In this document: one piece after another, positions 26,095 through 35,950 of the stretch
How positions within the stretch are numbered: the first letter of the stretch is position 1
Layout of the letters: each line of letters begins with the position of its first letter
DNA from: an uncultured Chloroflexales bacterium
GTDB taxonomy: Bacteria; Chloroflexota; Chloroflexia; Chloroflexales; Chloroflexaceae
Direction of reading: 5' to 3'
NCBI GenBank assembly: GCA_937925925.1
Contig: CALANA010000152.1
Coordinates: 1-55,031, forward strand
Length of the DNA: 55,031 nucleotides
Translations under genes and position numbers: made by a program
Notes under the pieces: generated by a model
The model's input: the letters and a program-made list of their open reading frames with translations, nothing else
What the model was told of the DNA's origin: nothing
Databases searched by the model: none

Positions 26095-28107
26095 ATGTTG
26101 CATTCAATGATTAATCAACAACTTGGACGGTATCTGATCACGGCGCTGCTTGGACGGGGCGGTATGGCAGCGGTCTATCGCGCTCGTGATACGGTGTTGC
26201 AACGCGATGTGGCGCTCAAGGTGCTGTATCCACAATATACGGCAGAGAAGACACTGGTGGAGCGGTTCAAACGCGAAGCCATTACGGCTGCTGCCCTGGA
26301 TCATCCGCATATTGTGCCCATTTATGATGTAGATGAGCAAGACGGGCTGGTCTTTATCTCCATGAAATTGCTGGAGGGGCGCACGTTACAGGATGTTCTC
26401 AACGAGCGCGGCAGGGTTGCAGTGGCTGAGTTCGTGCCTATCCTGCACCAGATTGCGCGTGCCCTCGATTATGCTCACCATCGTGGTATTGTCCATCGAG
26501 ATATTAAGCCTGGCAATATTATGCTGCAACGCTCGCCCAATCCCGCTATCGGGGGGACGAGCATCAGCACAGCTACGGCAATGCTGGCAGATTTCGGGAT
26601 TGCCAAGGTACACGATACGCCTGGCTTGACCACGACCGGAGCGCTGATTGGTACCCCGGATTATATGGCTCCCGAACAAATTGGCAACCATCATGTGGAT
26701 GGACGGGCCGATATCTATGCGTTGGGAATACTGGCTTTCCGCGCCCTGACTGGTCGGCGTGCGTTTGAAGGGAACACGCAAGAGGTGTTACTGGCGCATC
26801 TCTACCATCAGCCACCCGCGCCATCAACGATCAACCCGCACTTGTCCGCCGCAATCGATGCCGTCGTATTGCAAGCGCTCCACAAAGATCCGGATCAGCG
26901 CTACCCAACAGCAGGCGCGTTTGCACAGGCATTGAGCCAGGCACATACTGATGCCACCGTTATCGGGACATCTCCGGTGGTTTTGCAATCGTATATACAC
27001 CCGAGTTCGTCCAATACCGTTACGCCTGCAGCGGTATCCGGCTGGCCATTGCCGCCACCGGCAATCACGCCTGCACAACGTCTGCCGAGTCTCTCAGGAT
27101 GGCTAGCCTGGGTCAGTATGGCCGTGATGCTGGTGCTGATCGGGTTTCTGCTGGCACTGTTTGTGGTTGGGCAAACGAACAGAACAATAGGCAATCAAAC
27201 TGGTGATAAACCAGCCGGTACCCAATCAGCGAGCATAGCAACCGAGACAACCGAGATGCCGGCAGCAATCGTACAAGTGCCATCACCAACGGCAACGATG
27301 CCGGTGTTGACCACGGCGACGGCTTCGCCCGAAACGGTACCAATAGTATCGATTGATCCCGCTGTGCCAGATGACTCGGTGGCGGCACCCACGCCGAACA
27401 CACCCGTGCCGAACACACCCGTGCCACCGCCGCCGCCGCCAGCGTCGGCCACTGCCGTGCCACCGCCGCCGCCACCGCCGACCAGCACGCCGCCGCCGAC
27501 CAGCACGCCGCCGCCGACGGACACGCCCACCAGCCCACCACCGCCACCGACCCTTACCAGCACGCCACTACCGACGGACACGCCGCTACCAACGGCAACA
27601 CCCGCCTGCCCACAGGGATTGCTCGCGGGTGGTTTTGAAAAGCTCTATAATGACAATGTAGAAGTACGGTTCAGGTTGGGATGTCCCACCGACTCTATGA
27701 GTGTGGGTCGAGCCACGATCCATTTTTTTGCTGATGGGACAATGTACTGGTGGGCTGGCAGCGATACCATCTATGTGTTGCTCGATCCTGTTGCCGGTGA
27801 CTACCTGGCAGTAGACAAGCAGGAAGCGGCATCCTATCCTGAACCAGCTCCCGACCCGGATGATCCCCAGGCACCGGTGCGTGGCTTTGGGCGGGTATAC
27901 TATCACAAACCCGATGTCCAGAAGGCCTTAGGGCCCCCCCGTTCCACGGAGATCGTTCTCGATCCACATGGTGTCTGGCAACCATTCGAGGGGGGAGTCA
28001 TGCTCTGGGTACCGGCACAAACCGACCCGCAGCAGCTATCCAAGCTCATCTTTGTACTCTATGATGATGGGACTTTTCGGCGTTACGTTGACAGCTATCA
28101 GGATTAA
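26095..28107 (+). CDS. Transmembrane Ser/Thr protein kinase (PknB-like)
   Basis: Residues are numbered from ATG 26095; ATG 26107 is an alternative. The cytoplasmic kinase domain (about 10-275) has GRGGMAAVY, Lys42 (VALK), HRDIKPGN (134-141) and DFG (166-168), so it should be active. One transmembrane helix spans about 334-360. Outside are a Thr/Pro-rich stretch with tandem PPPTSTP/PPPTDTP repeats and a C-terminal domain of about 170 aa with two related units (GGFEKLYNDNVEVRFRLG and RGFGRVYYHKPDVQKALG) seen in other exported Chloroflexota proteins. No PASTA domain is present. The STAND-BTAD gene follows after 54 bp. Confidence 0.92.
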   Translation: MLHSMINQQLGRYLITALLGRGGMAAVYRARDTVLQRDVALKVLYPQYTAEKTLVERFKREAITAAALDHPHIVPIYDVDEQDGLVFISMKLLEGRTLQDVLNERGRVAVAEFVPILHQIARALDYAHHRGIVHRDIKPGNIMLQRSPNPAIGGTSISTATAMLADFGIAKVHDTPGLTTTGALIGTPDYMAPEQIGNHHVDGRADIYALGILAFRALTGRRAFEGNTQEVLLAHLYHQPPAPSTINPHLSAAIDAVVLQALHKDPDQRYPTAGAFAQALSQAHTDATVIGTSPVVLQSYIHPSSSNTVTPAAVSGWPLPPPAITPAQRLPSLSGWLAWVSMAVMLVLIGFLLALFVVGQTNRTIGNQTGDKPAGTQSASIATETTEMPAAIVQVPSPTATMPVLTTATASPETVPIVSIDPAVPDDSVAAPTPNTPVPNTPVPPPPPPASATAVPPPPPPPTSTPPPTSTPPPTDTPTSPPPPPTLTSTPLPTDTPLPTATPACPQGLLAGGFEKLYNDNVEVRFRLGCPTDSMSVGRATIHFFADGTMYWWAGSDTIYVLLDPVAGDYLAVDKQEAASYPEPAPDPDDPQAPVRGFGRVYYHKPDVQKALGPPRSTEIVLDPHGVWQPFEGGVMLWVPAQTDPQQLSKLIFVLYDDGTFRRYVDSYQD

Positions 28108-28161
28108 CGATTGGGTACGATTGTGACATGATCAGCGTACAGAAATGAGAGACAAACATTC

Positions 28162-31100
28162 GTGGATGAAACGAATCAGCGTGCAACTCTTATTCATTCT
28201 ACTTCAGCATTGGATACCAGCATGATGATGCCGTTGAACACCGGGAAAGGATCGTCAATCAGCATGCGACCAGCATTAATGTCGCTTAAGCTTATGCCAC
28301 CCCAGCCACGGGGAGCAACGCTGGCACGACCAGCGTTGCAGGCGTTGCTGTCTGAGGTACGCTTGCAGCCAGTAACGCTGGTTGTTGCCCCGGCAGGATA
28401 TGGCAAAACGACATTGCTGGCGCAATGGGCCAGTGAGTTGACCCACACCGGTACAACCGTGTGCTGGGTAACTCTCGATGAGGGTGATCGTGATCCGGCG
28501 CTCCAACTGGCCTATCTTGTACGCACCTTTCAGTTGCGACTGCCGGGCATTGGCGATCAGGCCTGGCGTATTTTGCATAGTGCAGCACAGCTTGAACGTG
28601 ACTGGCCACTGGTGGCTGGTGCGCTGTGCAGTGACTTGCAGGCCATGCTAACCCATTCAACCTTCCTGTTTCTGGATGACCTGCACCTGATTGCCGAAGG
28701 GCCAATTACCAGTCAGTTGTTAGGGTACATGCTGCGGGCGGCACCACCAATGCTGCACATCGTGCTGGCATCGCGGCGTCCCATCAACTTTGCACCCATA
28801 CCACGGTTGCGGGCCGAGAACTTGTTGATGGAGATCAGCCAGCACGATCTTTCCTTCAATACGTTCGAGGCAGGCCTGTTGCTGGAACGGAATGGGGTGT
28901 ATCTTGACCAGCAAGAGTTGCAACTGCTCCTGGCACACACGGAAGGCTGGGCTTTGAGTGTGCAACTGGCGGCACGGGCACTGGCACAGCATCCTGCCCC
29001 GCAACGCACGCACTTCTTGCAAACGATGGGCGAGAATCAGCAGGAGTCAGGCCTGTTTGATTACCTCGCCTCCGAGGTGCTGGCCGATCTACCGCCCGAT
29101 CTGTTGCGGTTTCTCTCGCTGGCTGCATTACCAGAGCAGTTTGATGCCACGCTGTTGGGAGAGGTACTGGCGCAACACAATGTTAGCAGCATGATTGCAC
29201 GTGCCCAACAGATGGGCTTGCCGCTGGTCAGTGTGGGGCGCAAAGAGCAGATGGCAGCCTTTCAGAGCGATGGCACAGCGAGCGAGCGTCTAGGCACCAC
29301 GACCTTTCGGTTTCACCCGCTCTGGCGCGAGTTACTGTTACGACAAGCACAGACGTTACTAAACGCCGCCGAGTGGTCTACCTATCAGTGTCGCTTCGGG
29401 CAGGCGCAGGAGCGGCGCGATAATCTCGAGGCAGCTTTGCATCACTATGCACTGGCTGGCACTACCGACCAGATCATACGTGCGTTACGCGAACGGGCAT
29501 GGCCGCTGATCGACAGCCCTCAGCGCGATACCATTCGCCGCTGGATCGAGCAACTGCCCGAAGAGGTACGTTCCTCCGACCCGGAGTTACTGCACATGTG
29601 GGGCTGGAGTCAGTGTGTACTGGCACCCAACCGGGCAGCGACGGCGATCAGTGCTGCTGCTGAAATTTATCGGCTTCAGGGCTTACCCCAACGTGAGTTA
29701 CGTGCGCTGAGCGACCTGGCAGCCCTGTTGTTCTGGGAAGATTGCCCCGATGATTTTGCAGCCATTTGTATCCGTGCCGTCCGTGCGGCCAATCGCGTTC
29801 GCGACGCCTGGGCGCGTGGAGCAGCACTGGTCAGCGTGGTCGCGCTGTTATATAATCGTGGTCGTTACCAGGCTGCATTGCGGGTGGCACACCACGCAAC
29901 CAAACACCCTCGCAATTCGTTCTGGCAGTGGCTGCTGGCGCTGATCGTCTCGGATATTGCCATTCAGCAAGGTAGTCCGACAACCGCACTGCTGGCAATT
30001 GAGGAAGCCCTGGCGGTTCCCCAGATTGATCGTGATGACCGCCTGCGCCAGAATTTGCTCCGCCAGCAGGCTATGGCTCTGTATCAAAGTGGGCAAAGCG
30101 CCGAGGCGATGGAACTGGCATTGGCGACCCATGCTAGCTTGAGCAACTATTACAACAATGGAACAGTTGGTGCCAGTGCTACCCTGGTGGCCCTGTTGCT
30201 CGTCGATCAGGATCGCGGTGAAGAGGCAGTAACCTACCTTACGCAGGCCCGCATGATTGCGCACCATACCGGTGCTGGCCCGCTGCTAGCGCGGGTGCAA
30301 GCGTTGGAAGTCTATGCTACGCTGCGCACCGAACCGGCGCAACTCTCAACCACTGCCGTACTCGATGCGCTACGTTCGTTGGATGATAGCGAAGATGTGG
30401 GCCACAGCCTCTGGTTACGACTTCTGCTCACAATAACGTTGGGCGAGAGCGGTGAGACCAAGCGTGCGGCACAGTTGATCCAGGAGGTGATTGTCCAGAT
30501 GCATGCTCGCGGCGATGGTCTCTTTCTGGTCATTGCCCATCTGTATCATGCCAGACTGGCACAGCACATGGGTGATGAGCCGACCCGACTGGCGGCGCTC
30601 CGCGCCGGGTGGGAACTGGCGGAAACACGGGGATATGCATTTCTCCCCTTCTTGCCGCCATCGGTGCTGCAAGCAGCCGTTCTGGGAGCGCTACAACAGG
30701 GACTGGCACCGAATACCACAGCGGCGATCTTGCGGCGTCAGCTTCCACAACAGGCAACATCGTTGCTGGTTGAGCTGCTCAAGGATAGTTCGCCCGACAC
30801 ACGCGCCCGTTCGGCGGCATTGCTGGGTGAACTGGGTGCGGCGACAGCATATACGGCGTTACGCAGCCTGTTGCGCGATCGGACGCTGCGGGTGCGCGCA
30901 GCCGCCGAAGATGCGCTCGAGTCGCTGGTCTACCGTCCTTCATACACATTGCGTGTACGCATGCTGGGTGCATTTAACGTATGGCGCGGTGCCGAGGAAG
31001 TGCGTGACCGCGACTGGCGTAGCATCAAGTCGCGGCAACTGTTGCAGTTATTGTTGATTGAGCAGGGGCGCATGTTGCCCCGTGAGCGTATTATGGATAC

Positions 31101-31725
31101 CCTGTGGCCAGGTCTCGATGCCGAGGCCGCGGCGAACAACTTGCGTGTCACCTTAAGCCGTCTGACGCGAGCGCTTGAACCCGAGCGCCCAGAGGGGGTG
31201 GCTGCCTGTTATATTGTCCAACAGGGTGATACCTATGGCTTTAATATCGAGAGCGACTGTCAACTCGACTCGGCTGACTTTACGGCAGAGGTTACCAGAG
31301 GGCAGGAAGCTGAATATGCCGGACGATCGACAGCCGCGATCACCGCCTATCGTCGGGCCATCACGCTGTATCGTGGGGTGTTGCTCCCCGATAGTTTGTA
31401 TGAAGACTGGACGGTGGTGGAGCGTGAACGCCTGTCTTTGCTCTTTAACAAAGCCGCCCTACGCCTGGGCACATTGCTGCTGGCCGAAGGATTGCCGCAT
31501 GAGGCAATCGGTCTGGCATGGCGCGTCATTGGCTATGACCAGGCTCAGGAAGAGGCCTATCAATTGTTGATGCGGGCCCATATGCAACTCGGAGAACGCA
31601 GCACCGCCCTGCGACTTTTCGGGCGGTGCGCGGCAGCGCTCCGTTCAGAACTGGGGGTGGAACCATTGCCAGAAACAATCGCTCTTTATGAAACGTTACG
31701 CGGGGTCGATGAAGAATCAGCATGA
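28162..31725 (+). CDS. STAND ATPase transcriptional regulator with C-terminal BTAD (SARP-type) domain
   Basis: This 1187-aa MalT-like signalling ATPase has Walker A VVAPAGYGKTT (about 74-84), Walker B TFLFLDDLH (about 167-175) and a long helical repeat region resembling TPRs. A short HEAT-like stretch lies near 860-920. An OmpR-type winged helix (about 930-1030) and a bacterial transcriptional activation domain (to the end) finish it. Such proteins bind a ligand through the repeats and switch to a DNA-binding, ATP-dependent oligomer. Here the DNA-binding domain is wHTH/BTAD rather than the LuxR type of MalT. It starts at GTG 28162 with GAGAG upstream. Proximity to the kinase suggests co-expression. 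Confidence 0.88.
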   Translation: MDETNQRATLIHSTSALDTSMMMPLNTGKGSSISMRPALMSLKLMPPQPRGATLARPALQALLSEVRLQPVTLVVAPAGYGKTTLLAQWASELTHTGTTVCWVTLDEGDRDPALQLAYLVRTFQLRLPGIGDQAWRILHSAAQLERDWPLVAGALCSDLQAMLTHSTFLFLDDLHLIAEGPITSQLLGYMLRAAPPMLHIVLASRRPINFAPIPRLRAENLLMEISQHDLSFNTFEAGLLLERNGVYLDQQELQLLLAHTEGWALSVQLAARALAQHPAPQRTHFLQTMGENQQESGLFDYLASEVLADLPPDLLRFLSLAALPEQFDATLLGEVLAQHNVSSMIARAQQMGLPLVSVGRKEQMAAFQSDGTASERLGTTTFRFHPLWRELLLRQAQTLLNAAEWSTYQCRFGQAQERRDNLEAALHHYALAGTTDQIIRALRERAWPLIDSPQRDTIRRWIEQLPEEVRSSDPELLHMWGWSQCVLAPNRAATAISAAAEIYRLQGLPQRELRALSDLAALLFWEDCPDDFAAICIRAVRAANRVRDAWARGAALVSVVALLYNRGRYQAALRVAHHATKHPRNSFWQWLLALIVSDIAIQQGSPTTALLAIEEALAVPQIDRDDRLRQNLLRQQAMALYQSGQSAEAMELALATHASLSNYYNNGTVGASATLVALLLVDQDRGEEAVTYLTQARMIAHHTGAGPLLARVQALEVYATLRTEPAQLSTTAVLDALRSLDDSEDVGHSLWLRLLLTITLGESGETKRAAQLIQEVIVQMHARGDGLFLVIAHLYHARLAQHMGDEPTRLAALRAGWELAETRGYAFLPFLPPSVLQAAVLGALQQGLAPNTTAAILRRQLPQQATSLLVELLKDSSPDTRARSAALLGELGAATAYTALRSLLRDRTLRVRAAAEDALESLVYRPSYTLRVRMLGAFNVWRGAEEVRDRDWRSIKSRQLLQLLLIEQGRMLPRERIMDTLWPGLDAEAAANNLRVTLSRLTRALEPERPEGVAACYIVQQGDTYGFNIESDCQLDSADFTAEVTRGQEAEYAGRSTAAITAYRRAITLYRGVLLPDSLYEDWTVVERERLSLLFNKAALRLGTLLLAEGLPHEAIGLAWRVIGYDQAQEEAYQLLMRAHMQLGERSTALRLFGRCAAALRSELGVEPLPETIALYETLRGVDEESA

Positions 31726-31928
31726 GTGGTCGTTGGTACAGTGGGCGAGATTTCCATAACGCCCAGATGCAATGTAATAAAAGCGACAACATCTTGAAGT
31801 TGCTCGATTTGCTGTTCATTGCCAGTTGTAACATGTTGAATGCGACCGCGCCAATGTTCAGGATTAGCTGATCCATCGTCCTGTACCACCAGTCGCAGCA
31901 AAAAAGACTCTATCCTGCGAGCGCTCAT
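31686..31928 (-). CDS. Small uncharacterised protein with WRGRIQHV motif
   Basis: This 80-aa protein starts at ATG 31928, preceded by GAGG 7 nt upstream; the longer frame is rejected for lack of a site. The pattern RLVVQDDGSANPEHWRGRIQHV then a conserved-looking hydrophobic segment DVVAFITLHL recalls short orphan proteins I associate with Chloroflexota; no function is known to me. Its 3' end overlaps the end of the convergent STAND-BTAD gene by 40 bp. Confidence 0.6.
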   Translation of the reverse strand: MSARRIESFLLRLVVQDDGSANPEHWRGRIQHVTTGNEQQIEQLQDVVAFITLHLGVMEISPTVPTTTHADSSSTPRNVS

Positions 31929-32102
31929 AGTATTCCCTCGTAGGCTACCGTCGTAGAGAAGAAACGGCAACCTGTAGCTCATTACTCTTTTTTGAACCCT
32001 GGTTACAGCATACTGTTGTACAGTTACCAGATCGTTACCACATGGTCGCAGATTGGGATCAGCGGATAGAAACCTATTCTTGAGAGTTAAGGAGACATAC
32101 CG

Positions 32103-33233
32103 ATGAAGTACAAAATCGCGTTGCTGGCGGGTGATGGCATTGGCCCCGAAGTCATGGCCGAGGCGGTGAAGGTGCTGATGGCCGTTGGCAAGCGTTTTGA
32201 TCATCACTTTACAACACACGAGGGATTGATTGGCGGCTGCGCCATTGATGCAACCGGAACAGCACTCCCGGAGGAGACGGTGACCCTATGCCATGACAGC
32301 GATGCTGTCTTACTCGGTGCAGTCGGTGGCCCCAAATGGGATGACCCCAACGCCCGTGTGCGTCCAGAGCAGGGGTTGCTTGGCATTCGCAAGGCGCTGG
32401 GCCTGTTCGCCAATTTGCGCCCGGTAACCGTGCATCCTCTGTTACTTGATGCCTCACCGCTCCGCCCCGAACGCCTGGAAGGGGTCGATTTGCTGGTGCT
32501 GCGCGAGTTGACCGGTGGCATCTATTTTGGGGAAAAGCGCCGCGAACAGGATGAACATGGCGAGTGGGCCAGCGATCTGTGTATCTATTCGCAAATGGAA
32601 GTTGAGCGGATTGTGCGTATGGCGGCGAGCCTGGCGCGTGCCCGACGCGGTAAGTTAACCCTGGTAGATAAAGCAAACGTCCTTGAAACCAGTCGTCTGT
32701 GGCGCAGTATTACCACGCGGGTTATGCAGGCCGAATTCCCCGACATAGCCTTCGACACGATGTTAGTCGATGCCTGTGCGATGCATCTCATCCGGCATCC
32801 AGCCGACTTTGATGTGATTGTCACCGAAAATATGTTTGGCGATATTCTGACCGACGAGGCGTCGATGCTGGCCGGGTCGATGGGTATGCTCCCGAGCGCC
32901 TCGCTTGGATCGATTCAGTCTCCGCACACAAACCAGCCAGTCGGAGCAGCGTCACTACCGCAGGCGCGCATAGGCCTGTATGAGCCAATCCACGGGAGTG
33001 CGCCCGATATTGCAGGCCAGGGCAAAGCCAACCCGCTGGCGATGATCCTGAGTGTCGCCATGTTGCTGCGGCACTCACTGGGGCTGGAACGCGAAGCCCA
33101 GGCGGTTGAAACGGCCGTTCATCGCACCCTGGAAGCCGGAATTGTCACGGGCGACATCGCCCGCCCCGGTCAGACCGCAGCGAGTACCAGTCAGGTCGGT
33201 GATGCTGTCGCGCTACGGCTCCGTGATGCTTGA
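32103..33233 (+). CDS. leuB: 3-isopropylmalate dehydrogenase
   Basis: This 376-aa enzyme oxidises and decarboxylates 3-isopropylmalate in leucine synthesis, with [12 protein letters not shown] at the N-terminus, [13 protein letters not shown], the catalytic Lys in [10 protein letters not shown] and [14 protein letters not shown] are intact. It is slightly longer than usual because of a loop around [26 protein letters not shown] precedes ATG 32103. It stands alone; no leuA, leuC or leuD is nearby. Confidence 0.96.
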   Translation: MKYKIALLAGDGIGPEVMAEAVKVLMAVGKRFDHHFTTHEGLIGGCAIDATGTALPEETVTLCHDSDAVLLGAVGGPKWDDPNARVRPEQGLLGIRKALGLFANLRPVTVHPLLLDASPLRPERLEGVDLLVLRELTGGIYFGEKRREQDEHGEWASDLCIYSQMEVERIVRMAASLARARRGKLTLVDKANVLETSRLWRSITTRVMQAEFPDIAFDTMLVDACAMHLIRHPADFDVIVTENMFGDILTDEASMLAGSMGMLPSASLGSIQSPHTNQPVGAASLPQARIGLYEPIHGSAPDIAGQGKANPLAMILSVAMLLRHSLGLEREAQAVETAVHRTLEAGIVTGDIARPGQTAASTSQVGDAVALRLRDA

Positions 33234-33369
33234 TACGGGCTACATGAACACTGTGTGGCAACCAGGCTCAACCATTGTGTTGCATTGCCGTGGATAGGAA
33301 ATGGGAAATCGAATATAGCAGATAGGAACCGTTGAAAGTCCACGCCAGGGGGTTGGACTGGGACAACAA

Positions 33370-33540
33370 ATTAAGCCTCCGGCTGAGGGTTTGGGGGCCT
33401 ACGGCCCCCAAGTATCTCGCAACGGGTTTTAAGGGCGGCAGCCCTTAACTTGATGCGCATAGGTCAGAAGGGGCGTTGCCCCTCCTGATGCAGTCTCTTT
33501 GTTTTGCGGGGGCCACAGGCCCCCGCGCCCCACCGGCGCA
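33370..33540. repeat. Cluster of short hairpins downstream of leuB
   Basis: Four compact inverted repeats follow each other: GGGGGCC-TAC-GGCCCCC (33391-33411 with flanking TT/AA), AAGGGC-GGCA-GCCCTT, AGGGGC-GTT-GCCCCT and GCGGGGGCC-ACA-GGCCCCCGC. None is coding. The first could act as a terminator for leuB. Confidence 0.65.
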
Positions 33541-33715
33541 GGTACCACCTGAACGGTTACTGAAACAGACATCTTTTGCGCCTTCGGCAGCATAGAAGGG
33601 ACTCTTTTTTCCACCAAAGTTTCGCCTACGGCGAAACTTTGGTGGAAAAAGAAGACAATGTAGCGCTCTGCCAAAGGCGCAAAGGCGAGGTGACCAGACC
33701 ACCGCGTACGTCCTG
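33540..33715. repeat. Family B palindromic element
   Basis: The right end is GGTGACCAGACCACCGCGTA followed by CGTCCTG; the left end is less clear. The core is a nearly perfect 22-bp palindrome with a TAC loop (about 33604-33651), whose arms read CCACCAAAGTTTCGCC and its complement. Confidence 0.75.
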
Positions 33716-33805
33716 GTTCTATTTCCGAACCTCTGCGCGTTGTCCGCCTGGCTGTATCGTGAAGCCGGGGCGTGGCTACATCGTCATGCACGCCAGAGTG
33801 CGCTC

Positions 33806-33973
33806 TTAACGCTCATCATTCCAGGTGAAGGCAATAATACACAGTGAAACCGGCCAGGCCATATACTTGGCTGGTATGGGCCATTCAATCTGGCGATTGG
33901 CCCGCAGTTCATAATCAGAGATCATACATCCGCCCAGCGCATACCATGCAATTGCCAACAGCAGAAATGCCAT
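33806..33973 (-). CDS. Small membrane protein (55 aa)
   Basis: ATG 33973 has AGAGGG 7 nt upstream. Two hydrophobic segments (AFLLLAIAWYALGGCMI near the start, and MAWPVSLCIIAFTWN near the end) flank a polar loop with paired Arg/Glu. I do not recognise the family. It lies among repeats, so it could be spurious, but the ribosome-binding site and hydrophobic design support it. Confidence 0.45.
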   Translation of the reverse strand: MAFLLLAIAWYALGGCMISDYELRANRQIEWPIPAKYMAWPVSLCIIAFTWNDER

Positions 33974-34021
33974 CATATGTCCCTCTTTAGTGGATTTTGT
34001 AGAGTAGGGAGTCCATACCAC

Positions 34022-34326
34022 TCATCGTGCGGGCTAGTGTACCATAATTTGCCGCCACGGTTGTAGCTTGCTCTGGTTATAGCATACGGCCATTACCATG
34101 ATCATACCAGGATGGAGTTCTGTTACCGAGCCAATTCCAATGCGCTAGCCGGCGATAGTTTCACATAGGAACGACGGTGGTAAGCAAGAGCGACGGCTGT
34201 GCTACAATACACACGAACTTGTTCCTGACAGATCACACGCAAGCACATTGGGGTGCGGATGCACTCCATCTGCATCCCAGTATAGTGGATGGATTAGCAT
34301 GAGATGAGAAAGAAGAGGATGGTTAT
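34022..34326. other. Intergenic region upstream of the DoxX gene
   Basis: No gene, repeat family member or clear regulatory site was identified apart from likely promoter sequence for the downstream gene. Confidence 0.4.
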
Positions 34327-34761
34327 ATGTTTGCACCACTGAATCGGTATCGGACACTGGCTCCATTCATTTTACGGGTGATCATCGGTATTATTTTTCT
34401 GGTGCATGGCCTGGAGAAGTTTGGGCTTTTTGGCGGCCCTGGATTGGGCAATGTGAGTACTTTCTTTGGCAATATTGGTATCCCGATTGCGCCACTGATG
34501 GCGTTTGTGGTGGCACTGGTAGAGACGCTCGGCGGACTGGCGCTGATCCTGGGCCTGGGAACACGTATTGCCTCGATCTTGCTCTCGATCATTATGCTGG
34601 TAGCGATCTTTGCGGCCAAACTACCACAGGGCGGTGGTTTAACTGGCCCTGACGGTTTTGAGCTTGACCTGGCGCTGCTGGCCGGATTACTGGCGCTCCT
34701 CCTACTCGGTTCCGGCCCGGCGGCGCTGGAGCAGCGGCTGCTTGGCCCGCGCTATACCTGA
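34327..34761 (+). CDS. DoxX family membrane protein
   Basis: This 144-aa protein has four hydrophobic helices and the typical DoxX opening RVIIGIIFLVHGLEKFG, followed by ETLGGLALILGLGTRIAS. DoxX-type proteins are small integral membrane proteins linked to quinone or thiosulfate redox and stress responses; the exact role is unknown. AGAGGAT precedes ATG 34327. It is flanked by repeat-rich DNA on both sides. Confidence 0.88.
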   Translation: MFAPLNRYRTLAPFILRVIIGIIFLVHGLEKFGLFGGPGLGNVSTFFGNIGIPIAPLMAFVVALVETLGGLALILGLGTRIASILLSIIMLVAIFAAKLPQGGGLTGPDGFELDLALLAGLLALLLLGSGPAALEQRLLGPRYT

Positions 34762-34863
34762 TGTACGTTCAAAATAACGGGCGCGAGCGTACGCCACTGT
34801 TCCGCCCCCAACGGAGGAGGGCAGAGGGGTCGTAGAGACGTTGCATGCAACGTCTCTTCCGTT

Positions 34864-35066
34864 CAGACGTACGCGGTCGCGTACACGCAACGTTCCTTCG
34901 ACTATGCTCAGGACAAGCTTTTGCGCCTGTGGCAGCATGGAAGAGACTCTTTTTCCCCTCCAATTTTTTCGCCGTAGGCGAAAAGTTGGAGGGGAAAAGC
35001 AACAATGTACCGCTCTACCGTAGGCGCCCCCCTGCGAGGGGGGGGGAACCACCGCGTAATTCTTAA
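34864..35066. repeat. Family B palindromic element
   Basis: Left end AGACGTACGCGGTCGCGT, right end the complement of AGAATTACGCGGTGGTTCC. The inner left arm contains TTCGACTATGCTCAGGACAA, shared with 48360-48390. The core palindrome spans about 34950-34999 with a GTA loop and arms based on CCCCTCCAA.TTTTTCGCC. Confidence 0.75.
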
Positions 35067-35098
35067 GATTTGCTATCTGCAATACGAAAGTTGGGCCT

Positions 35099-35950
35099 AT
35101 GCCGTTACAATGCTCGATTGCGATTATTGCCCGTGACGAAGAGCGGCATATTGGTGGCTGCCTGGCAAGTGTTAGGGGTCTGGCGGATGAGATTGTGGTA
35201 TTGCTCGATGATCGCTCGGTCGATCAGACTGGTGTCCTGTGCCAGGCCCACGGTGCCCGCGTCTATGTTGAACCGTGGCGCGGCTACCCGGCACAGCGCA
35301 ACCGGGCGCTAGCGCTGTGCCAGGGTGAGTGGGTCTTGTTCCTGGATGCCGACGAGCGGGTGACGCCCGCGTTGCACGCCGAGATCCTGGCGATAACAGC
35401 CCGATCACAACCCGACATAGCGGCTGACGAACTGTCTGCCTCAATGATTGCCGGTTACTGGATACCTCGGCAGAATATCTTCTTTGGGCAGACATTGCGC
35501 GGCGGTGGTTGGTATCCCGATTACCAGTTGCGCCTGCTACGCCGCACACAGGCGCACTATGATGAACGCCGCCTGGTACACGAACTGGTGCAGGTCGCCG
35601 GGACAACGCGGCATCTCAATGGTCATCTGCTACACTACAACATCGAGCATCTCGGTGAGTTCTGGCACAAGCAAACCAGCTATGCTCTGGCTGAAGCACG
35701 TACTCTTGCCGCTTCTGGTCAACAGGTACGCTGGCGCACCTTTGTGGGCGCTCCGCTGCGTGAGTTCTGGCGGCGCTTCATTATGCTGTATGGCTGGCGC
35801 GATGGACTGTTGGGATTGTTTCTGTGCGGCACGCTGGCCTGGTTTGAGGTTGTGAGATGTGGCTTTTTGTGGGTGTTACAGACACAGCGCGGCCAGAGGC
35901 CACGTATAGCAATGAGAGGTAGTTGTGAGCGTCCAACACATAACGAATGA
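35099..35950 (+). CDS. Family 2 glycosyltransferase
   Basis: This 283-aa GT-A fold enzyme has [16 protein letters not shown] at the start, [10 protein letters not shown], and the DxD motif in LFLDADERV, similar to WaaE/KdtX-like lipopolysaccharide or cell-surface glycosyltransferases. The C-terminal part has a hydrophobic, possibly membrane-attached segment ([17 protein letters not shown]). The sugar and acceptor are unknown. Its 3' end overlaps the MoxR gene by 26 nt. Confidence 0.88.
   Translation: MPLQCSIAIIARDEERHIGGCLASVRGLADEIVVLLDDRSVDQTGVLCQAHGARVYVEPWRGYPAQRNRALALCQGEWVLFLDADERVTPALHAEILAITARSQPDIAADELSASMIAGYWIPRQNIFFGQTLRGGGWYPDYQLRLLRRTQAHYDERRLVHELVQVAGTTRHLNGHLLHYNIEHLGEFWHKQTSYALAEARTLAASGQQVRWRTFVGAPLREFWRRFIMLYGWRDGLLGLFLCGTLAWFEVVRCGFLWVLQTQRGQRPRIAMRGSCERPTHNE

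Noticed and set aside
27195..27581. Glycine/valine-rich frame opposite the kinase
   Set aside because: It is the complement of the Pro/Thr repeat codons in the kinase linker.
32040..32102. Possible leader or T-box upstream of leuB
   Set aside because: No Leu-rich leader peptide, T-box sequence or terminator/antiterminator pair was visible.
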